Source of the DNA: Bog-159 sp963756605
Lineage (GTDB): Bacteria; Acidobacteriota; Terriglobia; Bryobacterales; Bryobacteraceae
Length of the DNA stretch: 64,000 nt
Direction: 5' to 3'
Assembly: GCA_963756605.1 (NCBI GenBank)
Contig: CAVWOT010000021.1
Span: 248,001 to 312,000, forward strand
The translations under genes and the position numbers were made by a program. The notes under the pieces are model-generated. The model saw only the letters and a list, made by a program, of their open reading frames with translations. It had not been told where the DNA came from and did not search any database. This document shows, one piece after another, positions 15,944-25,227 of the stretch. The stretch's first letter is position 1, and each line of letters opens with the position of its first letter.

Positions 15944-18505
15944 CTATTCGGCTCGGAGGATCTCCGCGATGTCGAGCCGTGCGATCGGACGGGTGGCCAC
16001 CCAGGTGCCTGCCGCTGCAATCAAGGCGATGAACAAAAGAGAGGCTCCGTAGGTCGTGGCGTTCACGGATTTCGCGCCGTCGACCAGGCTTTCGAACAGG
16101 CGTCCGCTGAGGACGCCTCCGGCGACTCCCGGAACGGCCCCTGCGGCAATCGGGATTAGGCCTTGTCGCAGTAGGCTTACCCTTAACCGTGCCGGCGTAG
16201 TGCCGAGAACCATACGCACGCCCATTTCGTGCGTTCTTTGGGCAACCGTATAGGCCACGATGCCATAAATGCCCATGATCGAGAGAATCACCGCGAATGC
16301 GGCAAAGCAGAGAACCGCCGTCCTATAAAATTGTGGTCGGGCGAGGGCGTCAACCAGCCGCTGCTCCATGGTTTTTGCGCCGAACACCGGTACCTGCGGA
16401 TCAACCGACTGGATTGCATTGCGAATCATGGCGAGGCAATCTTCCGCGCGTCCATTTACGCGTGCGACGAAGGTCGAGAAGAAGCCGCCGGGCGATTGAG
16501 CGGGAACAAAGATCTGAGGTGCGTTTGGCTCGTCGGCCATATAGTCCATCCCCTTGACGACACCGATAATTCTCCAGGAAGGATTGTTGGCTGCCGTAAC
16601 TTGGTGGCCCACCGTCTCGGCGGGCGACCCGACTTCGTTCGCAAACAGCTCATTGACGACGGCGACCCTGGCGTCGCTTTGTACTTCCGCATCGGTGAAT
16701 TCTCGTCCCCGCAGAATGCGTCCACCCATAGTTCGGAAGTAGTCTGGGAATACCGGAACGACCATGGAATTCTCGTTGGCTGGACCGCCGTCCATCCCAA
16801 AGAGCCCTCCCATGAAGCTCGTGGCATAGATCGGGAGGAACTCGGTTGCGCTGGCGCTGCGTACTCCGGGGACTCGCCGGATTCGGGCCAGCGCTTCCTG
16901 GAAATAGGCAAGGCGGCGATCATTGAGTTGATGGGTGGTCCCTTCCAGCGCTACGTTCACGGTGAGCAAGCCGCGAGAGTCAAACCCGCGATCGATGCTC
17001 ATCAGCTTCACAAATGCGCGGCCTACCGAAATCGACGCCGCCAGAAGGACGATCGTGAGCATCACCTGCGCTGCCACCAACGCTTCGCGCAGCAGTCGCA
17101 AGCCACGCTGACCGCTGGAACCGCGAGTTCCGAAGCTGTGGAGACGATTGGCGTACAACGACGGCAGGACGCCGAAAAGCAACCCGCTGAGGACCGATGC
17201 CGCAATGGCAAAACCCAGCACGCGACCATCCAGAATTGAGTAAGCCTGTGAGGCAAGTGGCGCGGGTTGGAGTCTTGCGGCGATGGACGTAGTCCAGAAG
17301 GCGACAAAAATCCCGGCGATCGAAGCAACCAGCGAAAGCAACACGCACTCGGTCAGCAATTGTTGCCAGATCCGCGCCCGGCTCGCGCCAAGTGCAGACC
17401 TGATGGAAAGCTCAGTGGCACGATCGGCGGTACGTGCCATCAACAGGTTCGCGACGTTCGTGCAAGCGATCAGAAGGATCAGCACCACGCATGCCATCAG
17501 CACCAGCCAGCCCTTTCTTGCCGGCCCGGCGAGTTCGTCTCTAAGCGCGGTCATGCTCGAAGGGTACTTGATCCTCTGAATATAGGTGCGATTGGGCCAG
17601 AGCCGATCGGCTTCGGCGGCGAATGCCTGGCGGGCCTGTGGCCACCTGATGCCGGGTTTCAGCCGCGCGATAGTTTCCCAGCCATTGTTGCCAGGGCTGA
17701 AGGCAGCCGGCTTCCAAAGAACGGCCTTGCCCGGATAATCGAACCCTGGCGGCGCGATGCCAATGACGCTAAGCGGCTTTCCATCGATTCGGATCGTGGC
17801 GCCCAGAGCTTTCCGGTCGCCTCCGAAAAGCTGTTGCCACAGTCCGTAGCCGATGACCGCGACTGCGTTACGTCCGGGCGACCCCCAGCCCATCGCGTCC
17901 ACATCGTCCGCGGGTGCAAATGCGCGTCCAAGCACCGGCTGCGTGCCGAGCAGCGAGAAAAAGTTTGAGGATGCCTGGGCGACATGCGCCCTCCGCCATT
18001 CGCCTGCTCCGCCCAGATTGACGTCGATCTGCTCAAAGAGGGCGGTGTCGGCAAGATAGGTGCTCTGCTGGCGCCATGAGTGAAATTGTGCCGCGCTGTC
18101 GTGGGGCGGGAAAAACCAACGTAGCGAGATTAGCCGCTCGGCATCGTGGAAGGGAAGCGAGCGCAGCAACAGCGCATTGACGACGCTGAAGACGCCTGTG
18201 TTCGCTCCAATGCCGATGGCGAGGGCGAGAATCGCGAAGCCGGTGTGCCATGGACGACGGGCCCAAAGGCGAATCGTGTGCCTCGCATCCTGCGCCACTT
18301 CGCAAGAGAACTGCAAAGGGACGGAGATCGCCAAGTCCGCAGTGATGCGAATCCAAAGGATGCTCAGGGCAGCGGCCCCGGTCGATTCATTATGTTCGTC
18401 GCGAAATTCGCGCTCCAATGCTTCCCTATAGGTTTCTCGAAACCCGGCCGGATAGAGCTTAAGAAGCTGCCGGTACAGCCTAAATGAGAAGGGTTCATCA
18501 GGCAT
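15944..18505 (-). CDS. ADOP-type MacB/FtsX-like ABC transporter permease
   Basis: About 853 residues. An N-terminal prefix (residues 1-75) of the kind found in acidobacterial duplicated orphan permeases precedes a first membrane helix at about 88-112 and a MacB-type periplasmic domain. A cluster of helices follows in mid-protein (LVLMACVVLILLIACTNVA), then a second periplasmic domain and the C-terminal FtsX helices ending VATRPIARLDIAEILRAE. No ATPase gene is adjacent, as usual for ADOPs. I chose the ATG at 18505, which overlaps the PadR stop by 8 bp. Substrate unknown. Confidence 0.88.
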   Translation of the reverse strand: MPDEPFSFRLYRQLLKLYPAGFRETYREALEREFRDEHNESTGAAALSILWIRITADLAISVPLQFSCEVAQDARHTIRLWARRPWHTGFAILALAIGIGANTGVFSVVNALLLRSLPFHDAERLISLRWFFPPHDSAAQFHSWRQQSTYLADTALFEQIDVNLGGAGEWRRAHVAQASSNFFSLLGTQPVLGRAFAPADDVDAMGWGSPGRNAVAVIGYGLWQQLFGGDRKALGATIRIDGKPLSVIGIAPPGFDYPGKAVLWKPAAFSPGNNGWETIARLKPGIRWPQARQAFAAEADRLWPNRTYIQRIKYPSSMTALRDELAGPARKGWLVLMACVVLILLIACTNVANLLMARTADRATELSIRSALGASRARIWQQLLTECVLLSLVASIAGIFVAFWTTSIAARLQPAPLASQAYSILDGRVLGFAIAASVLSGLLFGVLPSLYANRLHSFGTRGSSGQRGLRLLREALVAAQVMLTIVLLAASISVGRAFVKLMSIDRGFDSRGLLTVNVALEGTTHQLNDRRLAYFQEALARIRRVPGVRSASATEFLPIYATSFMGGLFGMDGGPANENSMVVPVFPDYFRTMGGRILRGREFTDAEVQSDARVAVVNELFANEVGSPAETVGHQVTAANNPSWRIIGVVKGMDYMADEPNAPQIFVPAQSPGGFFSTFVARVNGRAEDCLAMIRNAIQSVDPQVPVFGAKTMEQRLVDALARPQFYRTAVLCFAAFAVILSIMGIYGIVAYTVAQRTHEMGVRMVLGTTPARLRVSLLRQGLIPIAAGAVPGVAGGVLSGRLFESLVDGAKSVNATTYGASLLFIALIAAAGTWVATRPIARLDIAEILRAE

Positions 18506-18863
18506 GCTTGGGCACTCCAAACCTTGCCGTGGCCAACTGCACCAACTCGCGCATGCGAGCCGCTTCCGCTTGCGCGACCTTGCGGCCATAGGCCGTGATT
18601 CGGTAGTAGCGACGACGCTCGTCGTCAAGGTGCGGGTCGGGCCGGGTTTCGGACTCTTCGATCAGCCCCAGATCCAGCATTTTGTTGATAGATCCGTAAA
18701 GCACGCCAGGTCCAAGCTTCAGTTTGCCCCCGGTGCGCAGGGAGATCTCGCGCTTCAAGGCATAACCGTGGCGTTCGCCCTCGCCGAGGGATAGAAGGAT
18801 GTGGAAGACGGCATTTGAAAGCGGCGTCAGAGCGCCCGCAGCGAACCGATCCCTGACAGACAT
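18498..18863 (-). CDS. PadR-family transcriptional regulator
   Basis: 121 residues: one winged-helix PadR domain with HGYALKREISLRTGGKLKLGPGVLYGSINKM split across helices 2-3 and the wing, then YYRITAYGRKVAQAEAARM. It is the first gene of a two-gene unit with the ADOP permease, the standard acidobacterial pairing, and probably represses that unit until an inducer binds. Inverted repeats immediately upstream of the start are candidate self-operators. Confidence 0.9.
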   Translation of the reverse strand: MSVRDRFAAGALTPLSNAVFHILLSLGEGERHGYALKREISLRTGGKLKLGPGVLYGSINKMLDLGLIEESETRPDPHLDDERRRYYRITAYGRKVAQAEAARMRELVQLATARFGVPKHA

Positions 18864-18865
18864 AT

Positions 18866-18887
18866 TAGTACAAACAAGTATATACTA
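18866..18887 (-). promoter_or_regulatory. Inverted repeats upstream of padR, candidate PadR operator/promoter
   Basis: Directly before the padR start lie TAGTA (18866-18870) and TACTA (18883-18887), enclosing the perfect palindrome AGTATATACT (18877-18886). On the minus strand the centre reads TATACT, a good -10. Overlap of palindrome and -10 fits autorepression. This is inference from sequence only. Confidence 0.45.
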
Positions 18888-19093
18888 CTACTCTAGAGCG
18901 ACTAGTATTGTCAAGGGCGCAAAACGCGAAGTCAACGCTTCGAATGCGGCGTTATGGGAGATCACGCCCTCGAAGCCCAGTCACGTCGTTTGACAAATCA
19001 CGCGCGACCCCAGATCTGCAGCAATCCACGCGAGCCTGAAGCTGATCAGCCTCCCTCCATGCAGCGCGCATCCCTATCCCCCTGTCGATCAGC

Positions 19094-19576
19094 TTATCTC
19101 GGCTGCGACGTAGCGAATCTGGCCTTCGACACCAGGTACTTTCCTTCATCGGGATCGAGTTGCTCTAATGCGTATCTACCACCCCGCCCTCCATTGCCGA
19201 TGGGAATTGGCAGGAAATAGTAGGTCTCACCTGCTCTGGCTTGCAGCGAATGCAGTGAAAGCCAGGATGCTCCCCAATAGGTTGCATAGGCGCACAGGTG
19301 GTGCTCTCCGGGGTCGACCGACACAAAGAAATACGTGCCCCGGTCGTTTGCGCCGGCCCATTTTCCGTCCACGCCGATATTGTCGTGGATTTCCTGATTC
19401 ACCACGTAGACCAGCGCTTTTCCCTCGGGCGGGGCCGGTGTGGGGTGTTGCGATTGGTCGATCGTTACTGCCAACTTCACGTCTCGCGGACCGCAGGCGG
19501 CGGATTCGACATTGGGCGCCCGGTCTTCCCCGAACGCGCAGCACGCCAGGAATACGAAAACGGCTACAAGCTTCAT
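19094..19576 (-). CDS. Secreted DUF2846-like protein
   Basis: 160 residues with an N-terminal signal peptide (MKLVAVFVFLACCAFGEDR). The core VYVVNQE, GTYFFVSVDPGEHHLC and AGETYYFLPIP is characteristic of DUF2846, a small beta-rich domain of cell-envelope proteins. A strong Shine-Dalgarno AGGAGG lies at 19587-19582 on the minus strand, five bases before the ATG, so this start is secure. It is separate from the neighbouring PadR/ADOP unit. Function unknown. Confidence 0.78.
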   Translation of the reverse strand: MKLVAVFVFLACCAFGEDRAPNVESAACGPRDVKLAVTIDQSQHPTPAPPEGKALVYVVNQEIHDNIGVDGKWAGANDRGTYFFVSVDPGEHHLCAYATYWGASWLSLHSLQARAGETYYFLPIPIGNGGRGGRYALEQLDPDEGKYLVSKARFATSQPR

Positions 19577-19904
19577 TAGAACCTCCTGATAACGCGGAGT
19601 AGATCTTCCGCCGGGATTTGGACGCGCCCAGCCGGGCTGGTGTTACTTGAAAAGAGACGCGAGATGGAGCCCGAAACAGGGCGCCATGCGCTCTGAACAG
19701 GCTGACCTCATTTCCAGGCGACCTGCGCACTGTGTCATCGCGTGGTAGCGATCTTACCGTAACGCTCTCCCCTGCCACGATCTTCGCGTCCCGCATTGGA
19801 CTTCCCCCTCTGGCCGCCCAGCAATTCTCCGTCTGTCTCATCAGGAAGTGGCATTATGTTTTCCGTGGGCGGCGACCGCGGAACCGTGAGATCATTGAAG
19901 AGTC
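19577..19904 (+). other. Intergenic region without a recognisable gene
   Basis: 328 bases between divergent genes. It contains the Shine-Dalgarno of the minus-strand DUF2846 gene at its left end. Otherwise I see only short overlapping frames and no RNA gene or repeat. Confidence 0.5.
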
Positions 19905-20306
19905 ATGGACGCTTCGCTCGACCCGCAGTCTACCCTGGGCCGGATTTTCGGCAGTGATTGGACAATTGCGAATGTTGCGAAATTGCTGCGTTTCAACGCC
20001 GGCCAGGACTTCGTGCGTGCGGGCCCGCTCACTGGCGGCCTGCGGGAGATCGGCGAGAACTACCTGCGGAGGACGTGGGCCCGGCACCTCCCTTCCGGTG
20101 TCACGGTGACGTTCAGGCGCGACATAACGGGCAACTGGCATGCCGAGATTTTCTTCGCCGGCTTGGACCATCAGCTTCCGTGGAACGAGGCTTTGGCTGA
20201 GAAGTGGCTGGTGGCACTGTTCCTGCAGGATCGGCCGCGCGTGCGCGATGTCACGGAAGGCGCTCCCCAACCGAACCCGGTCCGGCACTTCGAGTTGGTG
20301 GTATAG
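19905..20306 (+). CDS. Hypothetical protein
   Basis: 133 residues, soluble, no signal peptide or membrane helix. The stretches REIGENYLRRTWARHLP and VTVTFRRDITGNWHAEIFFAGLDH look like a genuine alpha/beta protein. No family recognised. It stands alone between two regions of weak coding character, so it may be a lineage-specific accessory gene. The ATG at 19905 is the first in frame and I see no clear ribosome-binding site. Confidence 0.5.
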   Translation: MDASLDPQSTLGRIFGSDWTIANVAKLLRFNAGQDFVRAGPLTGGLREIGENYLRRTWARHLPSGVTVTFRRDITGNWHAEIFFAGLDHQLPWNEALAEKWLVALFLQDRPRVRDVTEGAPQPNPVRHFELVV

Positions 20307-21092
20307 GGAGCAACGTATCCCGCACCTGCCGGCGCACTATGCTAGCCGATCGCCAAAGCCTGAGTTTGTGGGGCAGTTTCGAGTTCGTTAAATGGACGCT
20401 GGACGCCACTTGCGGCACTCTTAATACATGGGGCCGCGCGAGGACAACTGAAACTGTGTCACATTTATGTCCGGTGCTGCAACCAGCCATATCGGCGAAA
20501 TGGGGTAGAGCCATAGTCTGAGCGGGTCCGCCGTTGTTCTGCAAGGGTCCGAGGCAGGGCTCCATATTTTTGGCGGGTTGGTCGGCTCAAGTTGCCGCGG
20601 CGCGGTGCGGCCCCATTCGCGCGCACGGCCTGAACAGGCTTTTTGCGGCCCAACCGATACGATGTTTGGCGGCCATTGGCAGATCGGTGATCTCAGCCTG
20701 CCACCGGAGGGCGGCCCGCCGCATTCTGGCCTCGGTTAATAAATCGGAAGGCTCAAACCTTCTCAGACTGCGCGGAGCGCTACTAGCAGCGCCAGCCACC
20801 CGCTCACTCCGCCCGCGTAGTAGCAAACGATGCAGACCTTCGAAGAGCACGTCCAAAATCACGGATTCTCGCTGCCATCACCAGGACGAGATTGCCTCAC
20901 GGCATATCGCCGCGGGTCCTCTGTCAAAGCCAATCGTTTCCCCAAAGCAGTTCGAGCAGAGCGGTACAGATTAGGAACGATCCGTCGGCCAGCGGTCGCC
21001 GAAAGTTCCGAGTTGTGCGGCGTCCGCCGGGAGCCGGCCCAAGGATTCGCCGAACATTTACGAACCGGGTGATAGTCCGCAGACGTCGATGT
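20307..21092 (+). other. Long intergenic region, no supported gene
   Basis: 786 bases. The frames present (for example 20534-20974 plus and 20587-20862 minus) are Arg/Ala/Pro-rich, overlap one another on both strands and carry no recognisable motif, which points to non-coding or decayed sequence. Confidence 0.5.
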
Positions 21093-21956
21093 TCAAGCCA
21101 GAGCTTTTCCGTACAGCACGAGCAAGCGGCTCCATGCCTTCTCGGCTTGTGGCTCGTTGTAGACCCGCGAATCTGGGGGGCACCAGCCATGCGCGGCACC
21201 AGTGTACACTTCGATTTCCGCGGGCAGGTTTGCCTTAGCAAACGTCTCCTTGAGGACGGTCTTGTCGTTGGGCGAGCGCGTGTCGTCATTTTCGGCGATC
21301 GCGATCAGGAACTGCGCCTTGGACTTCGCGGCCTGAAGGTGCGGACTGTTGGGCGCGTCGGTTACGAGTCCACCGCCATGGAATGAGGCGACTGCTCCGA
21401 CACGTTCGGGCACGGCGGCTGCGGTACGAAACGCAATCGGGCCACCCATGCAGTAGCCTTGTGTGCCGATCTTCCGGTTTTGCGCAACCGATTTTTGCCC
21501 GTCCAGCCAACCGATGAACGCTCGTGCATCGGTCATTTGTGTCGTCTCATTCAGAGCCCGCGCGAGCGGCATCAGTTCCTGGACTGGAGTTGCGGCGCCG
21601 GCTTCCGCAGTCGGGGCTTTCTTGACACGGTAGAAAGGATTCACTACGAGCACCGAATACCCCGATTCGGCGAGTCGCTTGCCCATACCGCGGAACGCCG
21701 GGCGCAGCCCGAAGATGTCTGGCCAAACGAGAACTCCAGGAGTTGTGCCGCTCGCCGGATGCACGAAGTAACAGTCGGCGCTGCCGTCCGGCGTTGTCAC
21801 GGTTACGTCCGTTTCCGTGACTGTGACGGCATTGGCTACCTTCGGCAGCATCATGGCGACTCCCGCTCCCAACATGACGCCGAATTGTTTACGCGTCACC
21901 AAGCCGTGAGCTACGTACTTCTGCCCGTCCTCTTCGAAATGATCCTGATCACACAT
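21093..21956 (-). CDS. Dienelactone hydrolase-family protein with twin-arginine-like signal
   Basis: 287 residues from the ATG at 21956, which has a good Shine-Dalgarno (AGGGAGG) just upstream. An N-terminal segment TRKQFGVMLGAGVAMMLP followed by ANA looks like an export signal. The alpha/beta-hydrolase core has the dienelactone-hydrolase nucleophile Cys169 in GYCMGGP, an Asp candidate in AENDDTRSPN and His256 in GAAHGWC. The family cleaves dienelactones and related esters. The exported location suggests an unknown extracytoplasmic ester rather than the chlorocatechol pathway. Confidence 0.82.
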   Translation of the reverse strand: MCDQDHFEEDGQKYVAHGLVTRKQFGVMLGAGVAMMLPKVANAVTVTETDVTVTTPDGSADCYFVHPASGTTPGVLVWPDIFGLRPAFRGMGKRLAESGYSVLVVNPFYRVKKAPTAEAGAATPVQELMPLARALNETTQMTDARAFIGWLDGQKSVAQNRKIGTQGYCMGGPIAFRTAAAVPERVGAVASFHGGGLVTDAPNSPHLQAAKSKAQFLIAIAENDDTRSPNDKTVLKETFAKANLPAEIEVYTGAAHGWCPPDSRVYNEPQAEKAWSRLLVLYGKALA

Positions 21957-22231
21957 GCTTCCCTCCTCGTCGCCTGATTGCGCGGTAGAACCGCAGGCGT
22001 ATCGCGCCATTATACCCAAACGTTATCCTAACCGTTCCCGGTCGGCTTTGTCCTTCGTGCTCAATCGGGACCGACGCGGCTGCACAAGGCCTGATTGGGG
22101 GAGAAGGCTTCAGCGCCGCGTCGCTTTCGATTGGGCACTGACGATTACTCGCGGTGAACAGGCTACCTCGGAAACTCCTTCATTTAGCCGACTTGGTGGC
22201 TGAATTGAGGAGTCGTCGCACAACTTCCTCG

Positions 22232-23488
22232 CTAGGGCCCGAATCCCCGATTCATATCCCACAGAGGATAGTGCGGAAGCGTGCCCGCGGGATCGCGCTG
22301 GAAAATCTTGCTTTGAGCCACAAGATGACTCATTCGCTGCCGCGCCGCCGCTCCAGCAACACGCCGCCCCAACGCCGGAGCTTGTTTACCCGCCCGCACC
22401 GTTCCCTCCTCTGGAACCAATCCTTCCGAGATGAGCAGCCGATCCCCCACCCGGGCGACGAACAGCTCCAACAGAGCCTCCCGAAGGCGATGAATCTTCA
22501 CTCTGCCGAATTTGGCCTCCCAACTCTTCTCGATCTCAGCGATCAGATCCCGATACCGTTGTTGCGCTACCAGCCCGAGAGGCGACAGGCGAACAAATTT
22601 TCCCCGGGCGCCGCCCGGATCCGGTTCCACCAGGATATACGGCTTGATCTGCCATCCTATGCCGCATGTCTCCGGAGACGACCCGGTCAAACGCGGGATC
22701 TCGGCAGCCGGCGTCGGCTGCTCACCGAGCACGCGAAGGGTGCTGGCGCAAAGCCGGAGCGGGGTCGGCGATAGGCGATCGAATTCAAGCGTGAATGCAA
22801 GCAATGCTTGCGAGAGCAGCACCGGCAAAGGAAGCGGACCGGTGCGGGTCGTGGTTCGGGCCGGATACGCCTCGGTGGTCTCCCAGGTGCCCGGCAGGCC
22901 TTGAGGAAGTTCCGTGTCGACTTGCCCCACGATTTCCTCCAGCCCTTCACGCAGGCTGGCAATCTCATCGTCGCCGAATCGCTCTCGCCAGCGCCGCTCG
23001 ATCTCGCCGAACAGCGGCGGCCAAACCTCGCCGGCCTGGCGCCCCTTCTCCGTAAGGACGACCTTCCAGCCGCGGCGAATCCCGCGGCCGCTGCCCCACC
23101 CGTCGCGCAGTAAGCGCCCCGACCGGCGATGTACACGGCTCTCTACCGGCCGGTCGTCTGCCGAATCGGCCTGAAGCGCCACGAATCCCCACCGCTCCAG
23201 GCATCCCAGCTGAAACCTTATTTGCGCTTCCGGCGCGAGGGCCGTGTGCGCCAAGTCGCGTACTGATATCGCGCCTTCGGTGAGGAAGCGCACCAGGTTA
23301 TTCCACAACACCATCGATAGCGCCGGCCCGTGATAGCCAGCTTTATTCATTCGCCGCTCGAACTCGTTATCGAACTCGATGGTGAACGCGACCAGTACCT
23401 GAGAAAGGAGGGCGCACAACGGACGAACCGCAGGTGCGTCCCTCTTGCCAGATGCGGCAGACCCTCCCTTCCTTGCGCGCATATCCAT
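22232..23488 (-). CDS. Tandem winged-helix (MarR-like) DNA-binding protein
   Basis: About 418 residues from MDMRARKGGS; the open frame extends upstream to 23740 but those residues look non-coding. Two related halves can be aligned by eye: LLSQVLVAFTIEFDNEFE opens the first, LLSQALLAFTLEFDRLSP the second. Each is followed by a winged-helix stretch with a wing-like LTEKGRQAGEVWPP or LSPLGLVAQQRYRD. This is a duplicated MarR/PadR-like fold in one chain, seen in some actinobacterial and acidobacterial proteins. Target and ligand unknown. It has no co-directional partner. Confidence 0.68.
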   Translation of the reverse strand: MDMRARKGGSAASGKRDAPAVRPLCALLSQVLVAFTIEFDNEFERRMNKAGYHGPALSMVLWNNLVRFLTEGAISVRDLAHTALAPEAQIRFQLGCLERWGFVALQADSADDRPVESRVHRRSGRLLRDGWGSGRGIRRGWKVVLTEKGRQAGEVWPPLFGEIERRWRERFGDDEIASLREGLEEIVGQVDTELPQGLPGTWETTEAYPARTTTRTGPLPLPVLLSQALLAFTLEFDRLSPTPLRLCASTLRVLGEQPTPAAEIPRLTGSSPETCGIGWQIKPYILVEPDPGGARGKFVRLSPLGLVAQQRYRDLIAEIEKSWEAKFGRVKIHRLREALLELFVARVGDRLLISEGLVPEEGTVRAGKQAPALGRRVAGAAARQRMSHLVAQSKIFQRDPAGTLPHYPLWDMNRGFGP

Positions 23489-23920
23489 CAGTTTAGCGGG
23501 CAGTTTAACGGGTCGCGCAATAGACCAGTAAGGAGAGGAAACACCGACCGCGATGCAATACTCCCTGACGCCATAATGTATCTCGCAGTCGCTCCGGCGT
23601 ATTCGCGTGCCGTGCGACCGTCGCCTCCGGCCGGCACGAGGCTGCGCCAAGTGCACGCCGACAGTGCCCGAAGGGTCAAACCGCTTCCGGGATGGAGAAC
23701 ATGCCGCGCCTCGTGCCCGGCGGGCATCCCCCATCGGCACGCTGGCGGTCTCGGCGACCGGCGACGGGCGACGGAATTGGCGTAGTGCACGGGACGGTGC
23801 TGTATCAGTCAGCGGTTCCCCAAATAGTCAAGCACCCTTCACCTGCGGCAGGGTATTCGCAAAACCATAAGGCGCTGTTCATTTTTCCTTTAGGACGCAT
23901 CTGCTAAGCTACCCTAGTAC
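23489..23920 (+). other. Intergenic region, no supported gene
   Basis: 432 bases between the tandem winged-helix gene and the receiver-like gene, which are divergently oriented. It should contain both promoters. I see no gene, palindrome or repeat that I can defend. Confidence 0.4.
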
Positions 23921-24337
23921 ATGCGGGTGGAATCTGAAAGCAAGGCGGACGACATGGGCGCGATGAATACGAGGAGTGCAACCATCTTGGTTTTTCACTC
24001 CGCGCCAGTCGTGCGCAAAGTGATTCGGGAGATCCTGGAGCGCGAAGGATACGTCGTTCGGGCGACCGGGGACCTTGGGATCGCGGTGGACATGGCGCGC
24101 GAATCGCCGCCTGATTTATTGCTCATTAACGACTATGTCGCCGATATCAACGGACATGATGCAGCCCTGTATCTTTGCCGGAAATGGCCGACGATGCGTG
24201 TGCTGATGGTGGCAGGCCTGCCGGCCGATCAACGAATTGAGGCCCGGACGACGGACGAAGGATTTATGGTGTTTCCAAAACCATTCGCTCCAGCCGAACT
24301 GGCCGCACGAGTGAAAGAAATTTTGGCGGCGGGGTGA
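23921..24337 (+). CDS. Stand-alone receiver-like domain with lost phosphorylation site
   Basis: 138 residues. The fold follows CheY-type receivers (ILVFHSAPVVRKVIREIL, then PPDLLLINDYVADINGHDAA, then FPKPFAPAELAARVKEIL). The acidic pair is replaced by His-Ser and the phospho-acceptor position reads Asn, with an Asp one residue later. The Thr/Ser position is Ala, and the Lys of FPKPF is retained. It is therefore probably a pseudo-receiver. A second ATG at 23954 has a better ribosome-binding site (AAGGCGG) and may be the true start. No kinase is nearby. Confidence 0.75.
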   Translation: MRVESESKADDMGAMNTRSATILVFHSAPVVRKVIREILEREGYVVRATGDLGIAVDMARESPPDLLLINDYVADINGHDAALYLCRKWPTMRVLMVAGLPADQRIEARTTDEGFMVFPKPFAPAELAARVKEILAAG

Positions 24338-25050
24338 GGAGTGCCGCTTGCTTCTGTGTGACGCGATGGTTGCCCATCCCGCGGCACCGCTCCGGGTTCC
24401 AGATCTGCGCTTTTTCGTCACGCCGTCACCAACTGATTGTCAAACTGCAATCCGGCCGCAACGCACCCGCGACAGTGCCCGGAAGGCCTGTCAATCGGAC
24501 ACTTCGCGCGTATTTGCCGCCAGTTACGCATTATTCAGGTGCCCCAAAAGTATGCGGCATTATGTGCCTAAACCATGCCTAAACCTGCCAACCCCATGAT
24601 CCGCAGCAGTACCGATCCTTTTCCCGAATTGGCGTTGCACAGCGCCGGCCGCGACCGTACTGTCGGCTGAAGCCGGCCGCGGCACGAGGGTGCGCCTGCG
24701 ATACGCCGGTAAAGGTGCCGGTAAAGGTGATGGAGTAAGTGCCCGTCTTAGTGTGCTTAGCGAACAGAACTCCGGACAAGGCCTACGCCGTTCCGTCGAC
24801 CTTGAGTGAGTGCGGCAGGTCCACGCAGGAGAAGCCTGCGGGACGGCCCCCGACCTGAGAAATGCCGGAATCCGACCGTCGTCGCATGGCCGGGTGGCCG
24901 GCGCGCGGAGTCATCGCGGAGTGGTATCGATCGTCTTGCCGTACCGCACGGGCCGCACGCCGCGCCGTCGGCACGCGATCTTCAGCAAACGCTTGCCCGT
25001 GAATCGCGAGCCCGCCTCCCAGTTGCTCGACAAGAAGAAGTAATCATACT
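24338..25050 (+). other. Long intergenic region, no supported gene
   Basis: 713 bases of mixed short frames. A 12-bp unit GCCGGTAAAGGT is duplicated in tandem at 24705-24728. A minus-strand frame here reads TYSITFTGTFTG, possibly a relic of a secreted beta-rich protein. Nothing intact. Confidence 0.4.
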
Positions 25051-25218
25051 TCACCCAAGGCGGCCTCCTTCGTCCTCACCGGAAGAACCCCGCCGTCGCC
25101 GCAACGCAACCATAACAGCAACGCCCAAAGGGATGAGGGCGACGCTCGCGGGTTCGGGGATTGATTCTGTCGCCAAGACCGCTCGCTTGGCTGTGTATGC
25201 TGGCGAGGCGAGTGGCAC
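25051..25218 (-). CDS. 55-residue ORF with a PEP-CTERM-like tail, downstream of the radical SAM gene
   Basis: From a GTG at 25218 a 55-residue frame ends at 25051. It contains IPEPASVALIPLGVAVMVAL followed by RRRRG (25161-25087). That is the Pro-Glu-Pro, hydrophobic helix, Arg-cluster order of PEP-CTERM sorting signals. It starts 9 bases after the stop of the radical SAM gene on the same strand. A TAG lies three codons before the GTG. It may be the decayed C-terminus of a secreted protein or a genuine small membrane peptide. No Shine-Dalgarno is visible. Confidence 0.4.
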   Translation of the reverse strand: MPLASPAYTAKRAVLATESIPEPASVALIPLGVAVMVALRRRRGSSGEDEGGRLG

Positions 25219-25227
25219 GCCATTCTA

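Noticed and set aside
16229..17239. 336-residue plus-strand open frame across the first ADOP gene
   Set aside because: Shadow frame; the minus-strand permease has membrane helices and family motifs.
24705..24728. Tandem 12-bp duplication GCCGGTAAAGGT as an attachment site or phase-variable repeat
   Set aside because: Only two copies, no gene or integrase beside it, so probably chance or slippage.
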